NCBI RefSeq assembly: GCF_020520425.1
Contig: NC_079489.1
Span: forward strand, 87,597,810-87,661,809
Source of the DNA: Spinacia oleracea
Lineage: Eukaryota; Streptophyta; Magnoliopsida; Caryophyllales; Amaranthaceae
Length of the DNA: 64,000 nt
Direction: 5' to 3'
Shown here: positions 48,001 through 58,659 of the stretch, one piece after another
Position numbering within the stretch: the first letter of the stretch is position 1
Layout of the letters: every line of letters begins with the position of its first letter
Notes under the pieces: generated by a model
Database searches by the model: none
Seen by the model: only the letters and a program-made list of their open reading frames with translations
Told to the model about the DNA's origin: nothing
Position numbers and translations under genes: made by a program

Positions 48001-48454
48001 GAATAATTTTAGCACTTACCATTGTGTCCTCCCATAATTTACTCCTTAAACCTTGACTAACACTTGGCCAATCCCAATTAATATTCAACTTGCGACTACA
48101 CAAACCGATCTGTTGACCATACTTCAATCTCCATTTGCCGGATGGACGCAAAAGGCTGTCAAACTGCAGGAACATGGGCCCGGTCTTTCCTAGCCCTTTT
48201 GTCGGACCCCTAGCTTTTCCTGACCCCCTTCCCCTACCCTTGCCTTTCTTGCTACCTGACTCCTCTGTAGGATGATTAGTATCAACTCCGAGAAGGGCAG
48301 CAGCATCAGCCAGCTCCTCAAACTCATCAAGTCGACGCAAATACTCGTCATTAGCTATATCTTCTGGTTCACCTTGGTCTTTCTCGTTCAAGGCATCATA
48401 GTCCTTATCTTTTTCTGGCGTTTCTTCATCAGATTCATCCCCATTTCTAGCCAT
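42062..48454 (-). CDS. CACTA-2 Transposase_24-like plus Ulp1/C48 protease gene, 11 exons
   Basis: In-frame minus-strand exons are 48454-48020, 47056-46832, 46750-46523, 46293-45896, 45122-44847, 44748-44435, 44349-44168, 43660-43550, 43436-43379, 43292-43194 and 42157-42062. The start is the ATG at 48454. The N-terminus is acidic, followed by RGPTKGLGKTGPMFLQFDSL and WPSVSQGLRSKLWED, as in the CACTA-1 gene. A coiled-coil-like REELREEMREELKASMKANL lies in exon 4. The protease His is in DHWMLLAIS (codon 43656), the Asp in YHFDS, and the Cys in LECGFYVMRYMFD (codon 43265). No stop or frameshift was seen. The layout parallels the CACTA-1 gene. Introns carry several simple and tandem repeats. The gene is intact although the element's transposase is deleted. 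Confidence 0.8.
42441..43122. repeat. Tandem array, 170-bp unit, 4 copies, in the last Ulp1 intron of CACTA-2
   Basis: AAACCCTTTAAATGTTTAAT recurs at 42441, 42611, 42781 and 42951, exactly 170 bp apart, with about 1-4 differences per unit. It lies between the catalytic Cys exon and the final exon. Read on the minus strand it shares blocks with the 160-bp unit of CACTA-1 (ATGACCTATAATGA versus ATGACCTAGAACGA; AGCCTTAAACGTG versus AGCCTTAAATGTG). Confidence 0.97.
43690..44000. repeat. CAG/CAA-rich degenerate repeat in a CACTA-2 intron
   Basis: Irregular runs of AGCAGCAACA, AACATCAGA and AACTTAGCATAAC-like words fill the intron between the exons ending at 44168 and starting at 43660. It is low complexity with no fixed period. 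Confidence 0.6.
45551..45690. repeat. 24-bp minisatellite with an inverted copy
   Basis: TGTCCTGTAGCAGCACTGCA recurs at 24-bp spacing (45561, 45585, 45609, 45633). It is followed by TGTGCACTGCACTGCTGTCC and then the inverse GCACAGCAGGACAGCAGTGC, so it can fold. It lies in the CACTA-2 Ulp1 intron between exons 4 and 5. Confidence 0.9.
47098..47310. repeat. Degenerate GAACTACTGAACTAGCT repeat
   Basis: Units of about 15-17 bp (CTGAACTACTGAACTAG) recur a dozen times in the CACTA-2 intron after exon 1. The rest of that intron (47311-48019) shows only scattered related words. Confidence 0.8.
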
Positions 48455-48767
48455 AGCTCTGCAAAATTTGAATCTTTTAACTTTAGTACAATAGCGAAAC
48501 TAAAAAGGATAATACAAAACAGAAAAGTACATAACCCAACACACTTAAAGTACACACTACAAAACAGTACAAAACCAAAAAAAGTTAAAGTATTTTTTGT
48601 ACAGAACACTAGCACAATAAACAGAACACAACAGAATTAGTATAAAAAAATAACTGAACAGACAGAATAATACAAAATTGAACAAAAATAACAAGTACTT
48701 TAAATAAGAAATCAATCAACTACAAAACATGAGAAATATGTCTACACAGTGAGTACCTAAATCATCA

Positions 48768-49198
48768 TCAAGGTTCATCAACAGTTATGCCTTCTGTATG
48801 ATCTAAGCGCATATAATTGGTATCATTATCCGTTCCATCAAGCACATCGCTCTCTGAAATTGAGAACGGTGGTGAGTCATCAAACTGATCGTACTCTTCT
48901 TCATCATCGACATCACCAACACCAAGAATATATCTCTTCCCTTTAACAACAACAGACCAATCATGATCGACATTGTCTCTTATGTAGAAAACTTGCTTTG
49001 CTTGGGATGCGAGTATGAATGGCTCTGAAGTGTCGCGCAACCGTGTCATATTGATTATAGTCATATTATTGTCAACAAGCTTAACACCGCGCCGACTATT
49101 CTCTGCCCACACCGCGCCGACTATTCTCTACAAAACTCCTCTACCCCGTTCAAGAACCCCGACGAAGTTCGCTTCTCATACATCCAACTTCGACTCAT
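48768..49198 (-). pseudogene. CACTA-2 transposase scar: N-terminus fused to DUF4216 tail
   Basis: The ATG at 49198 starts MSRSWMYEKRTSSGFLNGVE, matching the first residues of the CACTA-1 transposase (MDRSWMYGSKRFSTRFLQGI). About 26 codons later the sequence jumps to the end of the protein: GVKLVDNNMTIINMTRL, then FILASQAKQVFYIRD, the DUF4216 region, running to a stop at 48768. The whole TNP2 and DUF4218 part is missing. At the junction a 20-bp block occurs twice (49085-49104 and 49110-49129), and the N-terminal frame hits a TAG. This is the deletion scar of a once complete gene. Confidence 0.88.
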
Positions 49199-50640
49199 AC
49201 CTTCTGTTTCACCGGCTAAAGTCATGATACAACCAAACTGTCAACACATTAACACATAGCAACTCACATTGAAATTGGTGTAACACGTTGTATACATGCT
49301 TAAATGAATTTCGTGAAACATAGTTGAACTATACAAAAAGAACATACAACACCAAGAACAACAAGAGCAAAAACAGCAACAACGACAACAAAAGCAAGCA
49401 ACAACAATAATATCAACAACAAAAACTAAGCAAATCAGAACTAGCAAAACAAAAAAATAGAGAACAACATGTTACACCCAACAACATGAACAAAAAACCT
49501 GGACCCAAATAACAAATTCATGGCTTTCAGTTCCTGTGACCTGTGTCATGGTGGCATAGGATTTACCAGTGAAGGCCTACTGAGGAAAATAATCAAGGTG
49601 GCCAAGAAGAGTATTCATTTGAATTGGAGCAAACTGAGCTTAAACATGGAAAAAAGTCGGACTACAAATAATAATAGGCTAACTGTGTCAAATCGAATAT
49701 GCAATTTCAGTGTAGCATTCAGTCAATCTAAGTTTTACTTTTGAAGTACAAATTGAAATCAATTTTCTGCTAGAGTATTCAACTTGACAAGCAGAGATAT
49801 GCGTGAATACAACGGTATATAAGTGCTTTACATTATTTAATCAAAATAACGATGCAATCCTCAACAGTCAATTACCTCTTCAGTGAGAAATATTATCTCT
49901 AGAAAGATGAATCGGCAAGTTCCCCAATTCCAAGCACAACTGAAAATATGCAAAAAGCCATATATATAAGAGAAAATGCTAACCTGAAAGAGTTAAAGGA
50001 AATTAAAATCTGAGTACAGAGTCTAGAAACAACCTTTACGGGTTTACATATTCAAAGACAGCGAGGAAGTCGGTCCAGCTCAGGGGCTACAAGAGAAGCT
50101 GCAGTCACTAGGTAAATTTTCAAGTTTCTTAGTCTTGAGCCTGAACCAATACCAAATTTGTAGGATACAATCAGAGATAAAGTTTAGGCATTTTTAGGGT
50201 TCTATTAAGCCAAAATTTGACATTGAAAATTAGGGTTAATTAATTTACAGTTTCAGGGGAGAGAGGAGAGGAGAGGACAGAGCAAGAGAGTACTAATTAG
50301 ATAATTCAAACACAATTCATGTTAATTGCGAGACTGATATGAGGGGGAATAGAGCAATTAAACGAAAAAAACGGAAAGGATGAGGAGGAGCAGTGGAAGC
50401 ATAATTTACCTCAATTGAGAACGGCGGCGGCGGAGATGAGTTCGAATGACCACGGCGGCGGTGGAGCTTAAGTTTTCCGGCGAAATTCGGTGGTGAAGAG
50501 AGTAGGTCAGGGTCAGTCGTATGAAGGAAGAAGAAGGTGTTGGTGTTTCTGTGAAGTGAGACAAGCCAAACGAAAGAGACGAAAGAGAGAAGCAGCTGGC
50601 TCCAAAAATATGGGGTTAATACGCGTGTCTCTGTGTGGGG
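49199..50640 (-). other. CACTA-2 leader region
   Basis: This holds the presumed promoter and untranslated leader of the deleted transposase gene. About 50400-50480 is GC-rich with GCCGCCGCC runs, like the leader of CACTA-1. The long minus-strand open frame at 50317-50676 resembles no protein and overlaps the subterminal region, so it is not called. Confidence 0.5.
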
Positions 50641-50843
50641 GACAGGTGACAACTTTGTGGCGTTAAAAGGAGCCACGCCGCAAAACGTTTATTTTTTTAT
50701 TAATTTGCTGCGTCATAATAGTAAATAACGCCGCAAAGTGTTAATTTTTAACTGATTCTTCGAATTTGTCGTTTAGTTAGAGGCGTTAAGTAATTAACGC
50801 AGCAAAATCATGGCAGCAAATGAATGTTTTTCTACTAGTGCCG

Positions 50844-52522
50844 CCTCTATCAGACCGCAGTGCCTTAATCTTCTTGCCTAATTGATTCTCTACTTCACTC
50901 TGAAATTCCTTGAATTTGTCAAAGGATTCAGACTTATGCTTCATTAGGTAGACATAACCATATCTACTGAAGTCATCAGTGAAAGTGATAAAGTAGCTGA
51001 AACCACCTCTAGCATTTGTACTCATTGGTCCACATACATCTGTATGGATTAAACCCAATAGTTCAGTTGCTCTTTCTCCAACTTTAGAGAAAGGTTGCTT
51101 TGTCATTTTGCCAAGTAAACATGATTCGCATTTACCATAATCCTCTAAGTCAAATGGTTCTAGAATTCCTTCCTTTTGAAGTCTTTCTAAGCGTTTCAAG
51201 TTTATATGGCCTAATCGACAATGCCACAGATAGGTGAGATCTGAATCATCCTTTTTGGCCTTTTTGGTATTTATGTTATAAACTTGTTTGTCGTGATCTA
51301 ATAAATAAAGTCCATTGACTAATCTAGCAGATCCATAAAACATCTCTTTAAAATAAAACGAACAACTATTGTCTTTTATTAAAAAGGAAAATCCCTTAGC
51401 ATCTAAGCAAGAAACTGAAATGATGTTTTTAGTAAGACTTGGAACATGGAAACACTCTTCCAGTTCCAAAACTAGCCCAGAGGGCAACAACAAATAATAA
51501 GTTCCTACAGCTAATGCAGCAATCCGTGCTCCATTTCCCACTCGTAGGTCGACTTCACCCTTGCTTAACTTTCTACTTCTTCTTAGTCCCTGTGGATTGG
51601 AACATAAATGTGAGCCACAACCTGTATCTAATACCCAAGAAGTTTAATTAGCAAGTATACAGTCTATAACGAAAATACCTGAAGATGGAACGACTGTTCC
51701 GTTCTTCTGATCTTCCTTTAGCTTCAAGCAATCTCTCTTCCAATGCCCCTTCTTCTTGCAGTAGAAGCATTCGGATTCAGAAGTGGGTTGACTGACCTTC
51801 CTCTTTTCAGATTTGGCGCCAGCTGGTTGCTTAGTCTGGCTGGCCTTGTTGCCACCTTTCTTAGCATTCCTCTTCTTTCCAGATTTCTTGAACTTGCCCC
51901 CACGCACCATAAGCACATCTTGCTTATCACTTTTGAGCGTCTTTTCAGCGGTCTTCAGCATACCGTGAAGCTCAGTGAGCGTTTTGTCCAGACTATTCAT
52001 ACTGTAGTTCAGTTTGAACTGATCATACCCGCTATGAAGAGAATGGAGGATGGTGTCTATAGCCATTTCCTGAGAGAATAGTTGATCCAGCCGACTCATA
52101 TTCTCAATGAGTCCAATCATTTTGAGAACATGTGGACTTACGGGCTCGCCTTTCTTAAGCTTGGTCTCAAGAATTTGCCTATGAGTCTCGAATCTTTCGA
52201 CTCGAGCCAGATCTTGGAACATGTTCTTTAACTCACTGATGATCGTGAAAGCATCTGAGTTGATGACCGTTTTCTGCAGATCTGCACTCATGGTGGCGAG
52301 CATTAGACATTTCACATCCTTGTTGGCATCAATCCAACGATTGAGGGCTGCCTGAGTGACCCCGTCGCTTGCGGCTTCGGGCATCGCCTCTTCCAGGACA
52401 TACTCCTTTTCTTCCTGCATAAGAACTATTTGCAAGTTCCTTTGCCAGTCAAGGAAGTTTTTCCCGCTCAACTTCTCCTTTTCGAGAATTGATCGAATGT
52501 TGAATGAATTGTTGTTTGCCAT
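50844..52522 (-). pseudogene. Copia gag, protease and integrase N-terminal part
   Basis: The likely start is the ATG at 52522 (MANNNSFNIRSILEKEKLSG). Gag follows, with a zinc knuckle CFYCKKKGHWKRDC near 51750. An in-frame TAA at 51644-51646 then interrupts the frame just before the protease motif SWVLDTGCGSHLC. Further on come the integrase HHCC region (LWHCRLGHINLKRL, CESCLLGK) and the first two catalytic Asp residues (HTDVCGPM, FTDDFSRYGYVY), ending at LRSDRGG where CACTA-2 begins. The catalytic Glu lies on the other side of the insertion. Minus-strand frame continuity across the stop shows one ancestral gag-pol ORF. Confidence 0.93.
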
Positions 52523-55187
52523 AGTTAAAACTACAATTGAAAAGAATAAACAAATAAATAACCATTCACAGTTTCTCTTAATAAACTTAAATTCTAGCAT
52601 ACATGCATAATTCAATGTTCATCAAGAATTTTATTCAAGTTATGTGTTCCGGCAGGTGTGAATAAAATGATTCCAAGATCCTAAAATCCATTGAAGAATT
52701 AAGCACAGTTTGTCGACTCAATCCTAAAACATCTTAGGTAAGCAAAAACCTTTTGCTAATAGTCTAGAAACTATTCTTGGTTGATAGGCACGTCTAAGAA
52801 CTTATTAGGAAAACCTATCGATTTTGCCACGACATAAAAGGACTCCTTACTTATATCGTTGAGTTTCACCAAAACTAACATGTACTCACAATTATTTGTG
52901 TACCTTGCCCCTTTAGGACCAATAAGTAACACCTCGCTGAGCGAAAACTATTACTAGATTGATGTAAAGGATATCCAAGGAAGTGTGTATTTTGGCATGG
53001 CACCTTTTAACTCAATTTTTAAGTTTGGAACTTAAGGCTCTTACTATGTTGGTTAGATTTTAAGTGAACTAAAATCCTTAATCATGCAACATAATCAAGC
53101 CACAATCTCATGCATAATTAAGACATATTTAAAGCAATAAATAACTTAAAGCATGCATAAGATAAATGTGATCTAGTATGGCCCGACTTCATCTTGAAGC
53201 TTCAACTTCAAAATCCGTCTCGAAAATCTCCGTGGGAGGCACCATTTTCTTCAAATAGGATAAGCTATAATTAAACTAATTACAACTATTTGATGGTACG
53301 CAGACCATATTTGAATTGAAAAACAATTTTGGTACTTTAGACCAATTACATTCAAATTAATGGTACGCAGACCATATTTTCTATCCTATTTGGGCCATAC
53401 TAGTCACTTCACAATCTGCAAAACAGTACATATACAATATATACCATTTACCTATTCATTATCATGAATGACCCACATAGCTGGTTAGTAAAACACGTTA
53501 TGCATCACATAAATATTTGCAGCAATTAATCAAGGGCACCAATAATCTACAAATTATTCAGTCCTTATTAATTCTAATCAAGTTGTTTTAACCTTAAGGA
53601 TTTGTAGACCTAATCAAGAGTTTATGACTAAAAGGGCTCCCACTTAAACCAATAAATTCATATGCTTTACTAATTTTAAACATAAAAATGTATTTCTAGT
53701 CTAACCGGAAACATACAAATTTAATTAAAATTTAAAGCTCATATAAATTTATAATTGAATCCACACATTTAATTTATTTTCAGTCGTATTTAAATTAATT
53801 AATGATTTTAATTTTAGTAAAATAATTAGAATAAATGAAATTCATTATAATTATAATATTCAAAATTAAAATCCTAGAAAATAATTTAAATTATTAATTT
53901 TAAAATTAAATAAAATTACGTAAACTGAAAATTTCAAATTAAAATTTTAAAACGATCTAATCGTAACTCAAGGCACGCAACATCACCACGCAACGCACAA
54001 CCATAGGCCAAACGCACGCAGCCATCGCTGGCCATGTGCGTGCAGCCTATGTGCTGCGTCGCATCTGCTACTGCTCACCATCGCAAGGCATCATCGAAGC
54101 ACGCTCGCTGCTCACCATCGCTGTGCGCGCGCCAGCGCTCGCTGCGCGCGAGGCTTCGATGCAGTCGTAGCGCTCGTCGCACGCGAGCCAGCGCTCGCTG
54201 CGCGCGAGGCTTCGATCGCTGCGCGAGGCAATGCGCGTTGCACGCGACTGCTCGCTGCCTTGCTCTCGCCCTTGCCCACTCGCCCATCGCACACAGCACA
54301 CGACACAAGGCAGGGCTGCTGCCTTGTGCTCGTGCACCATAGCCTTGTTCATTGCATTCTAACCGCATGGGCGACGAGCTCCCTTGCTCGTCGTCGCATG
54401 CCCGCATTATACAACACCCCTTAAGGGTAACACGTAGCGTCCATTGCTTTGTGCGTGCAAGTTATATGAGCGAATCGCATAAAAATTAAAAATTTTATTT
54501 TCAAAATTAATGACAAATTAATAAATCATATTAATTTCATAATTTTAGGGCGAAAAATCGAAAATTTATTAATTAATTGATTTCCGATTAACATGGATTC
54601 AAGTCTAGGTCATAAAAATTTAAAATTAACACAAATTTACAATTTTTATGGTGGTTTTTAATCATAGGTATCTAATTAAATTATTAACTAATTATGAAAA
54701 TCAAATTAATTCTAAATTATTCCAATTTTCAACAAATTAATCATAATTACAAATTAGATTGCATAATTAACAAGGTTAGGCATTCAAACTTGTTAAACAT
54801 ATACTGTAGGTCAATAAAAAATTCAAGATTTAACAACAAGAATCGCAAATATTTAATTTAACATCTTAAATTTACAAAATTTTGCGTTCGAAAAACTAAA
54901 ACCTCCGAAAAGTCATAGTTAGGCTTCGAATTTGAGAATTCTGGGTTCGGCCAAAAAAAATAATTTTTGTCAAAATTTTAGAATGCCTTTTACATGCGGA
55001 ATTGACACAAAAAATCACTCGATTTGGATGAGTAACGAAGAAACTGCCGAAAAACTGCGTACGTATAATTAAATAAACGCAATTTGCAATTAATTAACAA
55101 TTACGAAAATTAATCACCCCTTTTAATTCTTGCAAATTTGTAATATTTAACCATGTTTATGCAATTTAGAATATGAAAATAATAAGA
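52523..55187 (-). other. Long untranslated leader of the copia element with a CpG-dense block
   Basis: It spans 2.7 kb between PBS and gag without a supported ORF, unusually long for copia. Most is AT-rich. About 53985-54420 is CpG-dense and made of GCTCGCTGCGCGCGAGGCTT-type units (near 54137 and 54198), which also create many spurious open frames. GGTACGCAGACCATATTT occurs twice (near 53294 and 53362). Confidence 0.7.
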
Positions 55188-55201
55188 GGCTCATGATACC
55201 A
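55188..55201 (-). promoter_or_regulatory. Copia primer binding site (initiator Met tRNA type)
   Basis: The minus strand reads TGGTATCATGAGCC, one base after the LTR end. It is complementary to the 3' end of plant initiator tRNA-Met except for one extra T (TGGTATCAGAGCC expected). Confidence 0.85.
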
Positions 55202-55202
55202 C

Positions 55203-56582
55203 TGTTAGGTTATGATATATATGACAAAACATAAATCATGCGGAAAACCTTAATGCCAGGAAACATATTATTTACACATAATCATTTAGCATAATTTAGG
55301 ATCATACACTTTGTAGCGTGCCCTCCCTAGCTGCGCCCGAACCGAACAAGAACAAGTCTTTAGGACTCCAAATGTCGTCCCTCCGTAGATAGTCCACAGT
55401 ACGTCCGGATCCGCCTCAAGTTAGACCAACTAGAATCGCCCTTAAGGTTACTAGGAATTTCGGCTATTGTGTTTGCAAGTGTATGGCTGATTTTTCTTTC
55501 AAAAACTTACCCTTTGAATACTTCAATTGTATCTATAAATTATGACCCTAGGCACTTATTTATAGAGGTATGGAAAAGGAATTATAATCCTATTAGGATA
55601 TTAATTAGTTTAATTAGAATCCTGCTAGGACTCTATTAAATAATCATTATCTAATAGTTTTAGGATTTAATCATATTTCGAATCCCGATTGCTTTTAGGA
55701 TTCCCGCACGAGCATTGCACGACCACCGTACACCCGCGCAAGCCTTGCGGCCCACGCTCGGCGCACAACGCTCGGCCCATGCTGCCGTGCTCTCGCGCGC
55801 GCGCCCCCAGGCCTTGGCTGGGCCTGGCCTTGCGCTGGGCCTGGTTGAGGCTTGGCGTGCGATGGTGCGTGTGGCTCGCTGGGCGATGGCCTGGCTTCGT
55901 GCTGGGCCTTCGTCTAGCGGGCCTCGTCCGATGCTAATTCGTACGATACGCTTCCGATTAAATTCCCGATTCCGGAATTCATTTCCGATACGAACAATAT
56001 TTAATATTTCCGATTCCGGAATTAATTTCCGTTTCGAACAAATATTTAATATTTCCGTTTCCGGAATTATTTTCCGATTCCGATAATATTTCCGATTCTG
56101 ACAATATTTCCGTTTTCGGCAATATTTCCGATTCCGGCAATATTTCCATTTCCGATAATATTTTCCGATACGTACCATGTTTCCGTTTCCGGCAACATCT
56201 ACGACTGGGATAATATTTATATTTCCGATACGATCCATATTTCCGTTTTCGGCAATATCATCGTTTTCGGAGTATTCACTTGCTTGTGACGATCTCAGCT
56301 CCCACTGAAACCAAGATCCGTCGATTCCGATTATCCATACATAGAGTATTTAATGCCATTAAATACTTGATCCGTTTACGTACTATTTGTGTGACCCTAC
56401 GGGTTCAGTCAAGAGTAAGCCGTGGATTAATATCATTAATTCCACTTGAACTGAAGCGGCCTCTAGCTAGGCATTCAACTCACTTGATCTCACTGAATTA
56501 TTAACTTGTTAATTAATATTGAACCGCATTTATTAGACTTAACATTGAATGCATACTTGGACCAAGGGCATTATTTCCTTCA
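55203..56582 (-). repeat. 5' LTR of the copia element
   Basis: 1380 bp, TG...CA ends on the plus strand, about 98% identical to 36961-38339. It carries the promoter for the minus-strand transcript. A CpG-rich block and TTTCCG-unit minisatellite are shared with the other LTR, and many of the differences fall in the CpG-rich block. Confidence 0.95.
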
Positions 56583-56837
56583 CCCACATCAACGAAACCA
56601 ATCCATAAAGAACACTAAAAAACAAGAAAGAAAAATGTTAGTAGACAAGGCCAAATGGCCAAAACAAACACAAAACAAGCAAAACCCATTATCATATATA
56701 CAACCACATGAAGTGGCAAGAAGATCACACTAACAAACATCAAACACTCCCCATAGCAAACCCCTACTCTACACTTCTCCCCCAAGCTAATCACAAGCAT
56801 ACCATCACATCAAGATGGTGGAGAAATGGAGTGAACC
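56583..56837 (-). other. Non-coding Athila-like DNA between the copia insert and the ATHILA ORF
   Basis: No ORF is supported. It contains the PPT-like motif at 56774-56788 (AGCTTGGGGGAGAAG on the minus strand). Sequence continues into 36960 on the other side of the copia insert. Confidence 0.6.
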
Positions 56838-58659
56838 CTAAGAAGAAGGGCCCGGGGCATGCCCCTTACCCTTTGCATCATAAATCCTCCAATGTTCATC
56901 CCGCTCAAGACGATAAGCAAGAGCCGCGTCATCGGCGAATGGGGTGAAATTGAAGGTGGGGTCCACATCGGGACCCAAAGGGTTGGTATAGGGAGGCCAA
57001 CCATATTCGGGCACAAGGGGGTAGTTTCCATGGGGTGGCTCTCCTCGGGGGCCATCCCAACCACCCATATATCCCCTAGGCCACCCGGTGAAATCCTCGG
57101 GCCACTCACTAGGCCGATCCACCGGTGGGGGAGTGGGGTACATAGGGTCACCACGGTAGTCACTACCGCCCATCATAGTATAGTCATAGGTCGAAAAGGA
57201 GGGGGGAGTGACACCGGGTTGGGATGGACCCGTCCAATACGGGTAGGTGGGTGTACGCTCCTCATTCCAACTAGGGATGGGCCCTTATTGGGGAAGGTGG
57301 TAAGGGTAGTTGACATAGGGGGCAAAGTCCCCTTTGTCAACATGAAAGTCGTACACCCGCCTACCGTAGTAGGACGAGTCAAAATCGGGAAATGAATCCC
57401 CCGTGCGGCTCCCTTGAGAAGCAAGAGAAGCCAAGACACGTGCTTGGTCCTCTTGCCCTTGCAAGAGAGTCGAGGGTGGATTGCAAACCCGTCATGTCAA
57501 AAGGAGAGGAGAGAGGTATGTTACCCATATTCGGAGGAGGACTAGGAGACCGAGAGGGAGCTTGAGTAGGCTCGGTAGTGGTACCGGTAGGCTCGGAAGT
57601 GGCAGCGGCGGCGGCGGCGACTTTGACAAACTTTTGATGCCGCGGAAGCAAGTAGCGGACATTAGGGGACCATGAAGTGCTGGGCGGGTGCGGAAGAAAG
57701 CACCAATCGTTCTTCCGCACAAGCCAAATCCATTGCGCCTCATTGGTGGTGTAGTGGAGCCAAGTAGCATTGAACATCGCCCGGATGTTTAAGAACTCAC
57801 CACCGGCCACGGGAGGTAAAGCTGCCATCTCCTTGGCATGAGGGTTGTTCGGTAGAAGCCGAACAAGAAGAGTAAGCATGCCGCCAAGGAGGATGTCGGA
57901 TTTATTCAAGTGGCTATCCCTAACCTCGATGATCCGAGAAATGAGCAATTGCCCGAAACTAAGTACCCCTTGCTCCTCTTGTGTGGCCAACCATAAGCCA
58001 CCAAGTTCTGTGCCCGACAAGGCACCAGTAGCACCCTTAGAGAAAAGGGCATAGATGAGGAGCCGACTCATGATGCGGATGGCCGGATGATGGAATGCGG
58101 AAGACTTGGCCGAGGCGGAGAAGAAATCACCGTCGTCTCCGGTGAGCTCTCTCCACCAACGATTTTCATCATAGGTGTTAGCACATTCGGCCCTTGGGTT
58201 CGTGATGAAACCATGGTCCGAGTCGATGGAGAAGAGGGCATTGATTTGATTGTGGTTCAACTTGTATTGGCGACCGAAGACTTGGAAGCTCAATTCCACC
58301 ACACTATCACCATCCTCATCTTCTACAAGGTTCTTCCGAGCCGAGGAGAGGAACTCCAATGTCAACCTTTAATAGGTTGGGGCACTCATCTTTGCGAACT
58401 CTTCCCACCCTAGGCCCTTGATCAACTTGTCAACCTCGGCCTCGACCCCCAAACGACGAACACTATCCCGATGGAAGAACTTGGTGGGCTTAATTGTCCT
58501 CTTGGAAAGGAGCTAGAAGAAGTCCCAAGACCTTTTCTCGGCGAACTCAATTCCGAAAGTTTCCATGTTCGGCGGGGTTGGTGCCGTAGTTGCCTTCCTC
58601 TTTGATGAAGAGGTGGTCGCGGTTGCGGTGGGGTTCTTCTTGGAGTGTTTTGGTGCCAT
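56838..58659 (-). pseudogene. ATHILA-type ORF (env-position ORF of Athila elements), broken
   Basis: The ATG at 58659 opens MAPKHSKKNPTATATTSS. The frame holds FFHRDSVRRLGVEAEVDKLI, GLGWEEFAKMSAPTY, RLTLEFLSSARKNL, VFGRQYKLNHNQINALFS, RLLIYALFSKGATGALSG and GELGG-like LGGLWLAT, the pattern of the ATHILA ORF family. Two in-frame stops break it (TAG near 58516, TAA near 58370). The frame closes at 57379. A proline/glycine-rich tail (57176-56838) follows in another frame. In Athila elements this gene sits after pol; here it follows gag-protease directly. Its biochemical role is unknown. Confidence 0.8.

Larger units (their letters stand above)
41493..50840 (-). mobile_element. CACTA-2: internally deleted CACTA transposon inside copia integrase
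   Basis: The ends are CACTAGTAGAAAAA and its inverse TTTTTCTACTAGTG, with CCG duplicated at 41490-41492 and 50841-50843. The subterminal core GATTTGCGGCGTT differs from that of CACTA-1, so it is another family. Genes are on the minus strand: a transposase scar (start plus DUF4216 tail only) and an intact-looking Transposase_24/Ulp1 gene. With no TNP2 domain it depends on a related element for movement. It is the youngest of the three nested layers. Confidence 0.95.
36961..56582 (-). mobile_element. Ty1/copia retrotransposon nested in the Athila-like element and split by CACTA-2
   Basis: Two LTRs of about 1.38 kb (36961-38339 and 55203-56582) begin TGTTAGG and end CCTTCA on the plus strand. 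The PBS is beside the right LTR and the PPT beside the left, so transcription runs on the minus strand. Flanks are CCCAA (left) and CCCAC (right), a 5-bp target duplication with one mismatch. One gag-pol reading frame runs right to left: Gag, protease, integrase, then (after CACTA-2) reverse transcriptase and RNase H. Three stops and one 1-nt deletion inactivate it. LTRs differ at about 28 sites (about 2%). Confidence 0.95.

Noticed and set aside
50317..50676. 119-codon minus-strand ORF near the CACTA-2 right end
   Set aside because: It runs into the subterminal repeats, resembles no protein and occupies the expected leader position.
54034..54407. Alanine/arginine-rich open frames on both strands
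   Set aside because: They arise from the CpG-dense repeated block in the copia leader; no frame shows a domain or preferred strand.
57173..57439. Plus- and minus-strand frames overlapping the ATHILA ORF (for example 56859-57395 plus)
   Set aside because: They are shadows of the minus-strand ATHILA coding sequence, which matches the family in the other frame.
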